Below are positions 45,062 through 53,611 of a stretch of DNA of 64,000 nt, in pieces; position 1 is the first letter of the stretch, and each line of letters begins with the position of its first letter. Below the pieces are notes generated by a model. That model ran no database searches. It had not been told where the DNA came from and saw only the letters and a list, made by a program, of their open reading frames with translations. Made by a program: the position numbers and the translations under genes. Source of the DNA: Bradyrhizobium sp. 164 (GTDB taxonomy: Bacteria > Pseudomonadota > Alphaproteobacteria > Rhizobiales > Xanthobacteraceae). The stretch lies in assembly GCF_023073715.1 (NCBI RefSeq), contig NZ_JADPKA010000008.1:186001-250000 (forward strand), given 5' to 3'.

Positions 45062-48000
45062 TCACGCCGCCTTCTTGCTCTGCGCGAGCTGCGCCAGCTG
45101 GCGCATGATCTCCGTGGTGCCGGCGAGACGCTCTTCGGGCGTCTCCCAGTCCTGGAGAAACACCACCTTCATGTCGGGCCGCACCTTCGCGGCCTTGCCG
45201 TGGCTGCGGATGAACGTCACCAGGCGATCGGGATAGGCGAAGGAATTGTCGCGGAAGGCGATGACGGCGCCCTTGGGACCTGCATCGATCTTCTCGACAT
45301 TGGCCCGGCGGCAGAACGCCTTGATCGCGGCGACCTTGAACAGATAGCGGACCTCGTCGGGCAAGACGCCGAAGCGGTCGCGCATCTCGGCGCCAAAATT
45401 CTCGATCTCCTCCTCGGTGTCGAGATCGGCGAGGCGCCGATACAGCGACAGCCGCACCGAGAGGTCGTTGACATAGTCCTCCGGAATGAGCACGGGCATG
45501 CCGATCGTGATCGATGGCGACCAGCGGTCGGCGGCGGGTTCGGAGACGCCGGCCTTGAGGTTGACGATCGCCTCCTCCAGCATCGATTGATACAGCTCGA
45601 AGCCGACCTCCTTGATGTGGCCGGACTGCTCCTCGCCGAGCAAGTTTCCGGCGCCGCGGATGTCGAGATCGTGCGAGGCAAGCTGGAAGCCTGCGCCGAG
45701 GGTCTCCAGCGATTGCAGCACGGTGAGCCGGCGCTCGGCCTGCGCGGTGATCTTCTGCTGCGCCGGCAGCGTGAACAGTGCGTACGCCCGCAGCTTGGAG
45801 CGACCGACGCGGCCGCGGAGCTGGTAGAGCTGGGCCAGGCCAAACATATCGGCGCGGTGCACGATCAGCGTGTTGGCGTTGGGGATGTCGAGGCCGGATT
45901 CCACGATCGTGGTCGACAGCAGGATGTCGAACTTGCCGTCGTAGAATGCCGTCATGATGTCCTCGATCGCGGCGGGCGGCATCTGGCCGTGCGCGACCGC
46001 GACCTTCATCTCCGGCACGTTCTTGTCGAGGAAATCCTTGACCTCGGCGAGGTCGTCGATGCGCGGCACCACGTAGAACGCCTGGCCGCCGCGATATCGC
46101 TCGCGCAACAGCGCCTCGCGGATCATCAAGGGATCGTGCGGGGCGACGAAGGTGCGGACCGCGAGCCGATCGACTGGGGGCGAGGCGATGATCGAGAGCT
46201 CGCGCACGCCGGTGAGCGCCAATTGCAGCGTGCGCGGAATCGGGGTCGCCGATAATGTCAGCACGTGCACCTCGGCGCGAAGCGCCTTCAGCCGCTCCTT
46301 GTGGCTGACACCGAAATGCTGCTCCTCGTCCACGATGAGCAGGCCGAGGTCGCGAAACTTGATCGCCTTGCCGAGCAGCGCATGGGTGCCGACGACGATG
46401 TCGACGGAGCCGTCGGCGAGGCCCTTCTTGACCTGGTTAAGCTGCTTGGTCGGGACGAGGCGTGAGGCCTGCGCCACGTTGACCGGAAAACCCTTGAACC
46501 GCTCGGAGAAAGTCTTGTGGTGCTGACGGGCGAGCAGCGTGGTCGGCACCACGACCGCGACCTGCTTGCCGTCGAGTGCCACGGCGAAGGCCGCGCGCAG
46601 CGCCACCTCGGTCTTGCCGAAGCCGACGTCGCCGCAGATCAGGCGGTCCATCGGGCGGCCCTTTTCGAGATCCTTCAGAGTGGACTCGATCGCGCCCAGC
46701 TGGTCCTCGGTCTCGTCATAGGGAAAGCGCGCGCAGAACTCGTCGTAGAGGCCCTGCTGCACCGGCAGCTTCGGCGCCTCGTGCAGCATGCGTTCGGCCG
46801 CGATCTTGATCAGCTCGCCAGCGATCTCGCGGATGCGGTTCTTCAGCTTGGCCTTGCGAGTCTGCCAGCCCGAACCGCCGAGGCGGTCGAGCTCGACGGT
46901 GGTCTGGTCGGAGCCGTAGCGCGACAACAGCTCGATGTTCTCGACGGGGAGGAACAGCTTGGTCTCGGCGGCATAATGCAGCTCGAGACAGTCGTGCGGC
47001 GCGCCCGCGACGTCGAGGGTCTGCAGGCCGATAAAGCGGCCGATGCCGTGATCGACGTGGACGACGATGTCGCCGGCGGCGAGGCTCGTCACTTCCGAGA
47101 TGAAATTGTCAAGCTTGCGGCTCGCCTTGCGCGGCCGCACCAGACGGTCGCCGAGGATGTCCTGCTCGCTGATCAGTGCGATCTCGTCGGTCTCGAAGCC
47201 GCTTTCGAGGCCGAGCACGGCGAGCATGGTCTCGTTTCGCGGCGTCGCCTGCACCGTCCGCCAGCTGTTGACGCTGGTTGTGTGGGCCAGCTTGTGGTCG
47301 CGCAGCATCGAGGTCATGCGGTCGCGCGAGCCTTCGGTCCACAGCGCGATCACGACCTTCTTGCGCTGGGCCTGCAAGGCCATCACATGCGCGACGACGG
47401 ACTCGAACACATTGACGGTGGTGTCATTGCGTTCCGGCGCGAAGTCGCGGCCCTTGCGCGCGCCGGCATCGACGACACTCGTGCCGTCGGTCGGCACGGA
47501 GAACGGCGTCAGCCGCGCCACCGGGACGTCGCCGAGGCGTTTGCCCCACTCCTCCTCGGTCAGATAGAGCCGGTCGGGCGGCAGCGGCTTGTAGATGGCG
47601 CCGCCACCGGGATGCTCCAGCGCCTCGCGTCTGGCCTCGTAATAGTCGAGGACCTGCTTGAAGCGCTCGCGGACGGCATCCTCGGCCTGCGGCTCGATCG
47701 CGACGGCCGCGCCTTGCAGATAGTCGAACAGCGTGTCCATCCGGTCCTGGAACAGGGGAAGCCAGTGCTCCATGCCGGGATGGCGGCGGCCTTCACTGAC
47801 CGCCTCGTACAGCGCGTCTTCGCGCTCGGGCGCGCCGAACTCGGCGACATAGCCCATGCGGAAACGGCGGATGGTGTCGGTGACGAGCTGAAATTCCGAG
47901 ATCGGCACGAGGTCGAGCGCGCGCATGTCGAGCAGCGTGCGCTGCGTCTCGGCGTCGAACGAGCGGATCGACTCCAGGCTGTCGCCGAAAAAGTCGAAGC

Positions 48001-48580
48001 GCACGGGCTGATCGAGGCCGGCCGGAAACAGGTCCAGGATCCCACCGCGCACGGCGTATTCACCGGGCTCGCGCACGGTCGAGGAGCGGTTGTAGCCGTT
48101 GTGCTCGAGCCAGGCGACGATGGTGTCCATCGGCACCACGTTGCCTGGCGCAACCGACAGCGCCTGCGCCGCGACGAGGTCGCGCGCAGGCACGCGCTGC
48201 ACCACGGCGTTCACCGTGGTCAGCACGATCAGCGGCTTGTCGCTGCCGGCGAGCGAAGCCAGCCGCGCCAGCGTCGTCAGGCGTTGCGCCAAAATGCCGC
48301 CATGCGGCGAGACGCGGTCATAGGGCTGACAGTCCCAGGCCGGGAAGGTCAGCACCGGCAGATCGGGCGCGAAGAATTGCAGTGCCCGTTCGAGCTGCTG
48401 CATGCGCGGACCGTCGCGGCAGACCACCGCAAGGCTGACCGCCGGCTTCTTCGGCCGCGCCGCGATGGCACGGGCGAGATCGGAGACGACGAGGCCTTCG
48501 GCGCCCTCGGCGACATTGGCAAGCGTCAGCGCGCGGCCGGGCGTCAGCAGCTCGGCCGGTGATTTCATGCCCTGCTTCAT
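45062..48580 (-). CDS. mfd: Transcription-repair coupling factor Mfd
   Basis: A 1172-residue ATP-dependent DNA translocase that removes stalled RNA polymerase and recruits UvrA. The N-terminal UvrB-homology module includes FPAWDCQPYDRVSPHGGILAQR. The RNA-polymerase-interacting region has GDIVVHVDHGIGRFIGLQTL. Walker A is CGDVGFGKTEVALRAAF, the DEAD-type box DEEQHFGV, motif III TLSATPIPRTLQLALTG, and the TRG motif follows the RGRVGRS segment. The start ATG at 48580 overlaps the sdhE stop by four bases. Confidence 0.97.
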   Translation of the reverse strand: MKQGMKSPAELLTPGRALTLANVAEGAEGLVVSDLARAIAARPKKPAVSLAVVCRDGPRMQQLERALQFFAPDLPVLTFPAWDCQPYDRVSPHGGILAQRLTTLARLASLAGSDKPLIVLTTVNAVVQRVPARDLVAAQALSVAPGNVVPMDTIVAWLEHNGYNRSSTVREPGEYAVRGGILDLFPAGLDQPVRFDFFGDSLESIRSFDAETQRTLLDMRALDLVPISEFQLVTDTIRRFRMGYVAEFGAPEREDALYEAVSEGRRHPGMEHWLPLFQDRMDTLFDYLQGAAVAIEPQAEDAVRERFKQVLDYYEARREALEHPGGGAIYKPLPPDRLYLTEEEWGKRLGDVPVARLTPFSVPTDGTSVVDAGARKGRDFAPERNDTTVNVFESVVAHVMALQAQRKKVVIALWTEGSRDRMTSMLRDHKLAHTTSVNSWRTVQATPRNETMLAVLGLESGFETDEIALISEQDILGDRLVRPRKASRKLDNFISEVTSLAAGDIVVHVDHGIGRFIGLQTLDVAGAPHDCLELHYAAETKLFLPVENIELLSRYGSDQTTVELDRLGGSGWQTRKAKLKNRIREIAGELIKIAAERMLHEAPKLPVQQGLYDEFCARFPYDETEDQLGAIESTLKDLEKGRPMDRLICGDVGFGKTEVALRAAFAVALDGKQVAVVVPTTLLARQHHKTFSERFKGFPVNVAQASRLVPTKQLNQVKKGLADGSVDIVVGTHALLGKAIKFRDLGLLIVDEEQHFGVSHKERLKALRAEVHVLTLSATPIPRTLQLALTGVRELSIIASPPVDRLAVRTFVAPHDPLMIREALLRERYRGGQAFYVVPRIDDLAEVKDFLDKNVPEMKVAVAHGQMPPAAIEDIMTAFYDGKFDILLSTTIVESGLDIPNANTLIVHRADMFGLAQLYQLRGRVGRSKLRAYALFTLPAQQKITAQAERRLTVLQSLETLGAGFQLASHDLDIRGAGNLLGEEQSGHIKEVGFELYQSMLEEAIVNLKAGVSEPAADRWSPSITIGMPVLIPEDYVNDLSVRLSLYRRLADLDTEEEIENFGAEMRDRFGVLPDEVRYLFKVAAIKAFCRRANVEKIDAGPKGAVIAFRDNSFAYPDRLVTFIRSHGKAAKVRPDMKVVFLQDWETPEERLAGTTEIMRQLAQLAQSKKAA

Positions 48581-48867
48581 GCGTCGCCGTCCGCGATCGG
48601 GAATGCCTTGATGCGGGCAAACAGCGCGCCGGGGACATCGGCCGGAAGCACCTTGTCGCCGGTGACCGCGGCATAGAGATCGGGATCGTTGACCTCGAGC
48701 AAGCGCTCGAGCTCGATCAATTCAGGCTCGGACAAATTGCCGATCTCGGCATCCGCAAAGCGGCCGAGGATCAGGTCCATCTCGCGCGTGCCGCGGTGCC
48801 AGCAGCGGAACAGAAGCCGCTTGCGGCGGTCGTCGAGCCCGCTGCTCGATCGTGTCGTTCCCGTCAT
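48577..48867 (-). CDS. sdhE: FAD assembly factor SdhE
   Basis: A 96-residue DUF339/SdhE protein: RRKRLLFRCWHRGTREMDLILGRFAD carries the conserved RGxxE motif, and ELIELERLLEVNDPDLYAAVTG follows. SdhE helps attach FAD covalently to succinate dehydrogenase. It is coupled to mfd by a four-base overlap, a common arrangement in Rhizobiales. Confidence 0.93.
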   Translation of the reverse strand: MTGTTRSSSGLDDRRKRLLFRCWHRGTREMDLILGRFADAEIGNLSEPELIELERLLEVNDPDLYAAVTGDKVLPADVPGALFARIKAFPIADGDA

Positions 48868-48973
48868 GTCTCAAATCCAGTCAAACGCAGAAAGCCCGGA
48901 CGTGCCGGGCGGGGTGGATATAGCCACTCGGACCGGCCGTGTCAGCCCTTTGTTGTTGCAATTGTTTGTGGTC

Positions 48974-49043
48974 GTCATTGCCGGGCTTGACCCGGCAATC
49001 CATCCTCTTGAATAGATGGATGCGCGGGTTGAGCCCGCGTGAC
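48974..49043. repeat. Compound intergenic palindrome between sdhE and recG
   Basis: A hairpin ATTGCCGGG / CCCGGCAAT, a pair CCATC / GATGG and a hairpin CGCGGGTT.GAGCCCGCG-type give a cloverleaf-like element. From memory this is a frequent Bradyrhizobium intergenic repeat. It lies just before the recG start and may carry part of its 5' leader. Confidence 0.6.
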
Positions 49044-49056
49044 GATTGTTGCGAGA

Positions 49057-51165
49057 ATGCGCCCCAGTCTGCTCAATCCGCTGTTTGCTCCCGTGACCAG
49101 CCTGCCCGGCGTCGGTCCGAAGCAAGACAAGCTGTTGCAGTACCTGCTCAGCCGCAACGAGACGCCGCGGCTGGTCGATCTGCTGCTGCACCTGCCGAGC
49201 CACGTCATCGACCGCCGGACCCGGCCAAAAATCCGCGACGCCGTCCAGGGAACCATGGTGACGCTGGAGGTCACCGTCGACCGCCATCGCCCGCCCCCGC
49301 CGCGCAACGCGCGCGCGCCCTATCTCGTCTACGCCAGCGACGACACCGGAGAGGTCGTGCTGACCTTCTTCCGCGCCAAGCCCGGCTATGTCGAAAAGCT
49401 GCTGCCGGTAGGCGAGAAGCGCTACGTCTCCGGCACGCTGCAGATGTATGACGGCATCCCGCAGATCGTGCATCCCGATCGCGTGCTCGACGAAGAGGCG
49501 ATTGCAAAGCTCTCTGGCATCGATCCGGTGTATCCGCTGACCGAGGGCCTCGCGCTCGGCTCGCTGCGCCGCGCGATCGCGCAGGCCCTTCAAAAGCTGC
49601 CAGCCCTGCCGGAGTGGATCAGTCCGGAGGTGATGCGCCGCTGCAATTTTCCTCCGGTTACCGAGGCGCTCACGCGCGTGCACCAGCCGGTCGAGCTCAC
49701 CGACGTCCTGCCGGACCAGCCGTTCTGGTCGCGTCTCGCCTTCGACGAACTGCTCGCCGGCCAGCTCGCACTCGCCCTGATCCGCGCGCAATTGCGCCGC
49801 CCCGCCGGCGTGCGCAATGCCGGCGACGGGCACCTGCGCAACAACATCATCGACGCCCTGCCCTACGCGCTCACGCCGTCGCAGCGCAGCGCTGCTGCGG
49901 CCATCGCCGAGGACCTGAAACAGCCCGTGCGCATGCTGCGCCTGCTCCAGGGCGACGTCGGATCCGGCAAGACCGTGGTGGCGCTGTTAGCTGCCGCCGC
50001 GGTCGCCGAGGTCGGCAAACAGGCCGCGCTGATGGCCCCGACCGAGATCCTGGCGCGCCAGCATATCAAGACCATCGCCCCGCTCGCCGAGCGCGCCGGC
50101 ATGCGGGTTGCGATCCTCACCGGCCGCGAAAAGGGCAAGGAGCGTCGGGAGCTGTTGGCGCAGCTTGAAGCCGGCGAGATCGACCTCCTCGTCGGCACGC
50201 ATGCGCTGATCCAGGACGATGTCATCTTCAAGGACCTCGCGCTCGGCATCGTTGACGAGCAGCACCGCTTTGGCGTGCGCGAACGCCTCGCGCTGACCTC
50301 GAAGGGCGAATCCGTCGATGTGCTGGTGCTGAGTGCAACGCCGATCCCGCGCACGCTGGTGCTGACCTATTTCGGCGACATGGACATCTCCGAGCTGCGC
50401 GAAAAGCCGGCCGGCCGCCAGCCGATCGACACCCGCGCAGTGCCGGTGAGCCGGATCGAGGAGGTCATGGACGGCATCGGCCGCGCGCTCCAATCCGGCA
50501 AGCTGGTCTACTGGATCTGCCCGCTGGTCGAGGAATCCGAGGCCGAGGGCACCGAGCACCTGACCAACGCGACGAAGCGTTTCGAAAGCCTGCAAAAACG
50601 CTTCGGTGAGCGCGTCGGCCTCGTTCACGGCCAGATGAAGGGCACCGAGAAGGACCGCGTGATGGGCCAGTTCGCTGCCCACGAGATCGGGCTTCTGGTC
50701 GCGACCACCGTGGTCGAAGTCGGCGTCGACGTGCCGGCCGCGACCATCATGGTGATCGAGAACGCCGAACGATTTGGTCTTGCCCAATTGCATCAGCTGC
50801 GCGGCCGGATCGGGCGCGGCTCGGAAGCCTCGACCTGCCTGCTGCTGTATTCGGAGCCGCTCGGCGAGATGTCGAAGGCGCGGCTGAAGGTGATCCGCGA
50901 AACCACCGACGGCTTCCGCATCGCCGAGGAAGATTTAAAGCTGCGCGGCGAAGGCGACGTGCTGGGCGTGCGCCAGAGCGGCCTGCCCGGCTATCGCATC
51001 GCGCGTTCGGAAGTCCATGGCCAGCTCATCACCCAGGCGCGCGACGAGGCGCTGCGCATCCTGAAGGACGATCCGAAGCTGAAGGGCGAGCGCGGCGAAG
51101 CGTTGCGGTGCCTGCTGTATCTGTATGAGCGGGACGAGGCGATTCCGCTGATCGGGGCGGGCTGA
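49057..51165 (+). CDS. recG: ATP-dependent DNA helicase RecG
   Basis: A 702-residue helicase that remodels stalled forks and Holliday junctions. An N-terminal wedge/OB domain (VTSLPGVGPKQDKLLQYLLSR, GTMVTLEVTVDRH, YVSGTLQMYDGIPQIVHP) is followed by Walker A LQGDVGSGKTVVAL, DEAD-type DEQHRFGVRER, VLSATPIPRTLVLTYFGDMDIS, and the C-terminal LRGRIGRGSEASTCLLLYSEP. I prefer the ATG at 49057 (MRPSLLNPLFAPV); a GTG six codons earlier lies within the repeat. Confidence 0.96.
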   Translation: MRPSLLNPLFAPVTSLPGVGPKQDKLLQYLLSRNETPRLVDLLLHLPSHVIDRRTRPKIRDAVQGTMVTLEVTVDRHRPPPPRNARAPYLVYASDDTGEVVLTFFRAKPGYVEKLLPVGEKRYVSGTLQMYDGIPQIVHPDRVLDEEAIAKLSGIDPVYPLTEGLALGSLRRAIAQALQKLPALPEWISPEVMRRCNFPPVTEALTRVHQPVELTDVLPDQPFWSRLAFDELLAGQLALALIRAQLRRPAGVRNAGDGHLRNNIIDALPYALTPSQRSAAAAIAEDLKQPVRMLRLLQGDVGSGKTVVALLAAAAVAEVGKQAALMAPTEILARQHIKTIAPLAERAGMRVAILTGREKGKERRELLAQLEAGEIDLLVGTHALIQDDVIFKDLALGIVDEQHRFGVRERLALTSKGESVDVLVLSATPIPRTLVLTYFGDMDISELREKPAGRQPIDTRAVPVSRIEEVMDGIGRALQSGKLVYWICPLVEESEAEGTEHLTNATKRFESLQKRFGERVGLVHGQMKGTEKDRVMGQFAAHEIGLLVATTVVEVGVDVPAATIMVIENAERFGLAQLHQLRGRIGRGSEASTCLLLYSEPLGEMSKARLKVIRETTDGFRIAEEDLKLRGEGDVLGVRQSGLPGYRIARSEVHGQLITQARDEALRILKDDPKLKGERGEALRCLLYLYERDEAIPLIGAG

Positions 51166-51254
51166 GCTATCGCGGCAGCGAAGGATGCGGCCGCCTCGGT
51201 CTCGGCCAAGAGTGCTATCTTTCGTTGCGAGCGTTTTCGTGAAAACCTTCGGCC

Positions 51255-51776
51255 ATGCGCCGGATCATCGTCGTTGGCTCCCAAGGAAGCGGAAAGACGA
51301 GCCTCGCCCTGAAGCTCGGGCGAAAGCTCGAGCTGCCGGTGGTGCATCTCGACGTGCTCTACTGGCGGCCGGGCTGGAAGCCATCCGACAAGGCAAGCTT
51401 TCGCTCGCGCGTCGCTGAGGCAATCGCGGGCGATGCGTGGGTCGTCGACGGCAGCTTCTCGGGGCTGGCCTTCGATCTCACGCTCGCGCGCGCCGATACG
51501 CTGGTCGTTATCGACCGTCCGCGCTGGCTTTGCCAATGGCGTATTCTCTGGCGCTCGGCTTTCGATCGCGCTACCGCACGGCCCGATTTGCCCGAGGGAT
51601 GTCCGGAACAGTTCGACTGGAAACTGATGAAAGAGGCGTGGCGCTACAACACGGAGCGCGTGCCCGCCATCGAGGCCGAGCGCATTCAATATGGCCCTGA
51701 TGTCCCGGTCGTGCGCCTGAGACGCGACCGGGATATCCAGGGTTTTCTGGAATCCGTTTCAGCGCACGGCGAGTGA
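51255..51776 (+). CDS. P-loop kinase-like protein (adenylate-kinase/topology-modulation family)
   Basis: A 173-residue P-loop NTPase with Walker A IVVGSQGSGKTSLALKLG, then VVHLDVLYWRPGWKPSD and WVVDGSFSGLAFDLTLARADTLVVIDRPRWLCQWRILWR. This is the pattern of proteins annotated as DNA topology modulation protein FlaR or adenylate-kinase-like. Substrate unknown. It lies 89 bases after recG on the same strand. Confidence 0.85.
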   Translation: MRRIIVVGSQGSGKTSLALKLGRKLELPVVHLDVLYWRPGWKPSDKASFRSRVAEAIAGDAWVVDGSFSGLAFDLTLARADTLVVIDRPRWLCQWRILWRSAFDRATARPDLPEGCPEQFDWKLMKEAWRYNTERVPAIEAERIQYGPDVPVVRLRRDRDIQGFLESVSAHGE

Positions 51777-51804
51777 ATGATTGTGGTGACGTGAGATCAG
51801 GCGA

Positions 51805-52664
51805 TCAGGATTTCTTCTGCGCGATGCGCGCGGCGAACGCCTTCAACAGCTCCGCATCCGCCGCCTCGCCCTTCGCGTCCTCCGCGAGATGCTCGAACCA
51901 CCGCGCAAAGCCCTCGTAGATCTGGGTGGCCGGATGATCGGGGCCGAGGAATCCGGAAATCTCCCGCATTTCCGCGACCCAGCGATAGGCTTTCGGGATC
52001 ATGTCGGGCAGCGCGATCTCGAGCCGAGCCAGGATCGCGGGTTGGCTGAGCGCGAGCTCGTCGCGCAGCGCCTCGGCCGCGCCCGCTTTCGTTGCCGCGA
52101 TTACCATGGCCGAGCCGATGCCGGCGAGACCCTTGACGATGCCGGCGTAGGACATCTTGAGCGCAGAGGCTGCGCCGACCGGGCCTTCAACGATCCGCAC
52201 ATCGAGACCAAGGTCATTCAGAACGGCGACGTCCTTGGCGTACTCGCCGGACATGTAGAAGGCCGGGCTCTTGCCCCCCGGCTGCGGCGGAAAGCCGATG
52301 ATGCCGGCATCGACGAATGGCGCCTGCGCCCAACCGATGATCTCTGCGATCCTTTGCACGGTATCGACATTGACGGCGTTGCAGTCGACCACAACCGGTT
52401 TCTTCTCGCGCCGGATGATCAGCGCGGCCAGCCGTTCAGCCAGCGCCACTGCTTCGCCCGGAGGCACGATCGAGAGGATGATGTTGCTTCAGCAAGCGCG
52501 TCGTCCTCGGTGCCGACCATGCCAGCGTCCGCCGCGCGCTTCAGTGTGGCTTCACTTCGCCCTTTCAGGGACGTCAGCACGCGCGCGCCATTCTCGCTGA
52601 GGCGGCGAGCCACGGCACTGCCCATGGCACCCGGCGCGAGGATCGCAATGGTTTTGGACATCAT
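51805..52664 (-). pseudogene. Frameshifted NAD(P)-dependent beta-hydroxyacid-dehydrogenase-like gene
   Basis: Two minus-strand frames together encode one 6-phosphogluconate-dehydrogenase-fold oxidoreductase with a DUF1932 C-terminal domain. The first part (from ATG 52664: KTIAILAPGAMGSAVARRLSENGARVLTSLKGR) ends in junk after ALAEAT. The second part resumes as ILSIVPPGEAVALAERLAALI and continues to 51805 with SYAGIVKGLAGIGSAM. Restoring one base near 52484/52485 would give ALAEADIILSIVPPGE, the expected run. So a one-base deletion breaks the gene, unless it is a sequencing error. The downstream half has intact codon use, suggesting a recent event. Confidence 0.85.
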
Positions 52665-52762
52665 GCACTCCAGGCCGAATTCCGAACGATACGCTCAGTC
52701 GACCCGACACTAGCAGAGGACGCGAACGCCTGCGTGAATGTGGCCATCCCGCCGGAATGGCC

Positions 52763-53527
52763 CTACTCCACTTTCGCAGGCTGGAGCGCAGACGCATTCG
52801 CGATGCGTGCGGCGTTGGCGACGCCCGCGAGCGCGGCGGCCTTCTTCGGATCTGGCGCCGAGCCCGGCTGAACCACGCCGGCCGACATGATCAGCGTGGC
52901 CGCGTCCTCAGCGGTGAGATCGACCTCGATGATCTTGCTTTTGGGGACATAGAAGAAGAAACCGGTGGTCGGATTCGGCGAGCACGGCAGGAATACCGAG
53001 ACGTGTTCCTCCTGTCCGGGCAGGTTGCGCGCAATGTCTTCGTTCGGCGATTGCGAGATCAGCACGATCGACCACATGCCGGGCGAAGGAAACTCGACCA
53101 GGCCCACTTTCCGGAAGCTCGAGCCCTTGCCCGAGAACAATGTCTCGAACACCTGCTTGAGGCCGCGGTAGATGGCGCGCACGGCCGGGATCCGGCCGAG
53201 AAAGGTCTCGCCGACATCGACCAGCGTCCGGCCGATCAGGTTGGCCGCGAGGAAGCCGACCAGCGTCAGCGTGAAAAACGCGACAACCAGTCCCCATCCG
53301 GGAATGACGTAGGGCAGATATGTTTCAGGCCGATAGGCCAGCGGCACGAACGGCCGCACCACGCCATCGACCCAGGTCACGAACCACCAGACCAGATAGA
53401 GCGTGATCGCGATAGGCCCCGTCACGACGAGGCCGGTCAGAAAATAATTGCGGAAACGGCCGATCAGGCCGGTATGTGGTTCCGGAATGGGATCAGGTGG
53501 CGCAGGCGCGTCGTCGCGGGGGGTCAT
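52763..53527 (-). CDS. DUF502 family membrane protein
   Basis: A 254-residue protein with two membrane spans: RNYFLTGLVVTGPIAITLYLVWWFVTW, then VIPGWGLVVAFFTLTLVGFLAANLIGR. The conserved DUF502 body follows (GETFLGRIPAVRAIYRGLKQVFETLF, VGLVEFPSPGMWSIVLISQ, VFLPCSPNPTTGFFFYVPKSKIIEVD). Function unknown. I chose the ATG at 53527 (MTPRDDAPAPP). It lies downstream of glmS on the same strand. Confidence 0.9.
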   Translation of the reverse strand: MTPRDDAPAPPDPIPEPHTGLIGRFRNYFLTGLVVTGPIAITLYLVWWFVTWVDGVVRPFVPLAYRPETYLPYVIPGWGLVVAFFTLTLVGFLAANLIGRTLVDVGETFLGRIPAVRAIYRGLKQVFETLFSGKGSSFRKVGLVEFPSPGMWSIVLISQSPNEDIARNLPGQEEHVSVFLPCSPNPTTGFFFYVPKSKIIEVDLTAEDAATLIMSAGVVQPGSAPDPKKAAALAGVANAARIANASALQPAKVE

Positions 53528-53611
53528 TAGGGTTCCAGGTGGGTCGCAGCACACAAGCTAGGGGCTTCTAGCAGGTTTGGGAAGACTGCGACCAACCGAT
53601 ATCCCTTGTGC

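Noticed and set aside
46517..48562. 681-codon plus-strand open frame
   Set aside because: Antisense to mfd, with shadow composition and no ribosome site.
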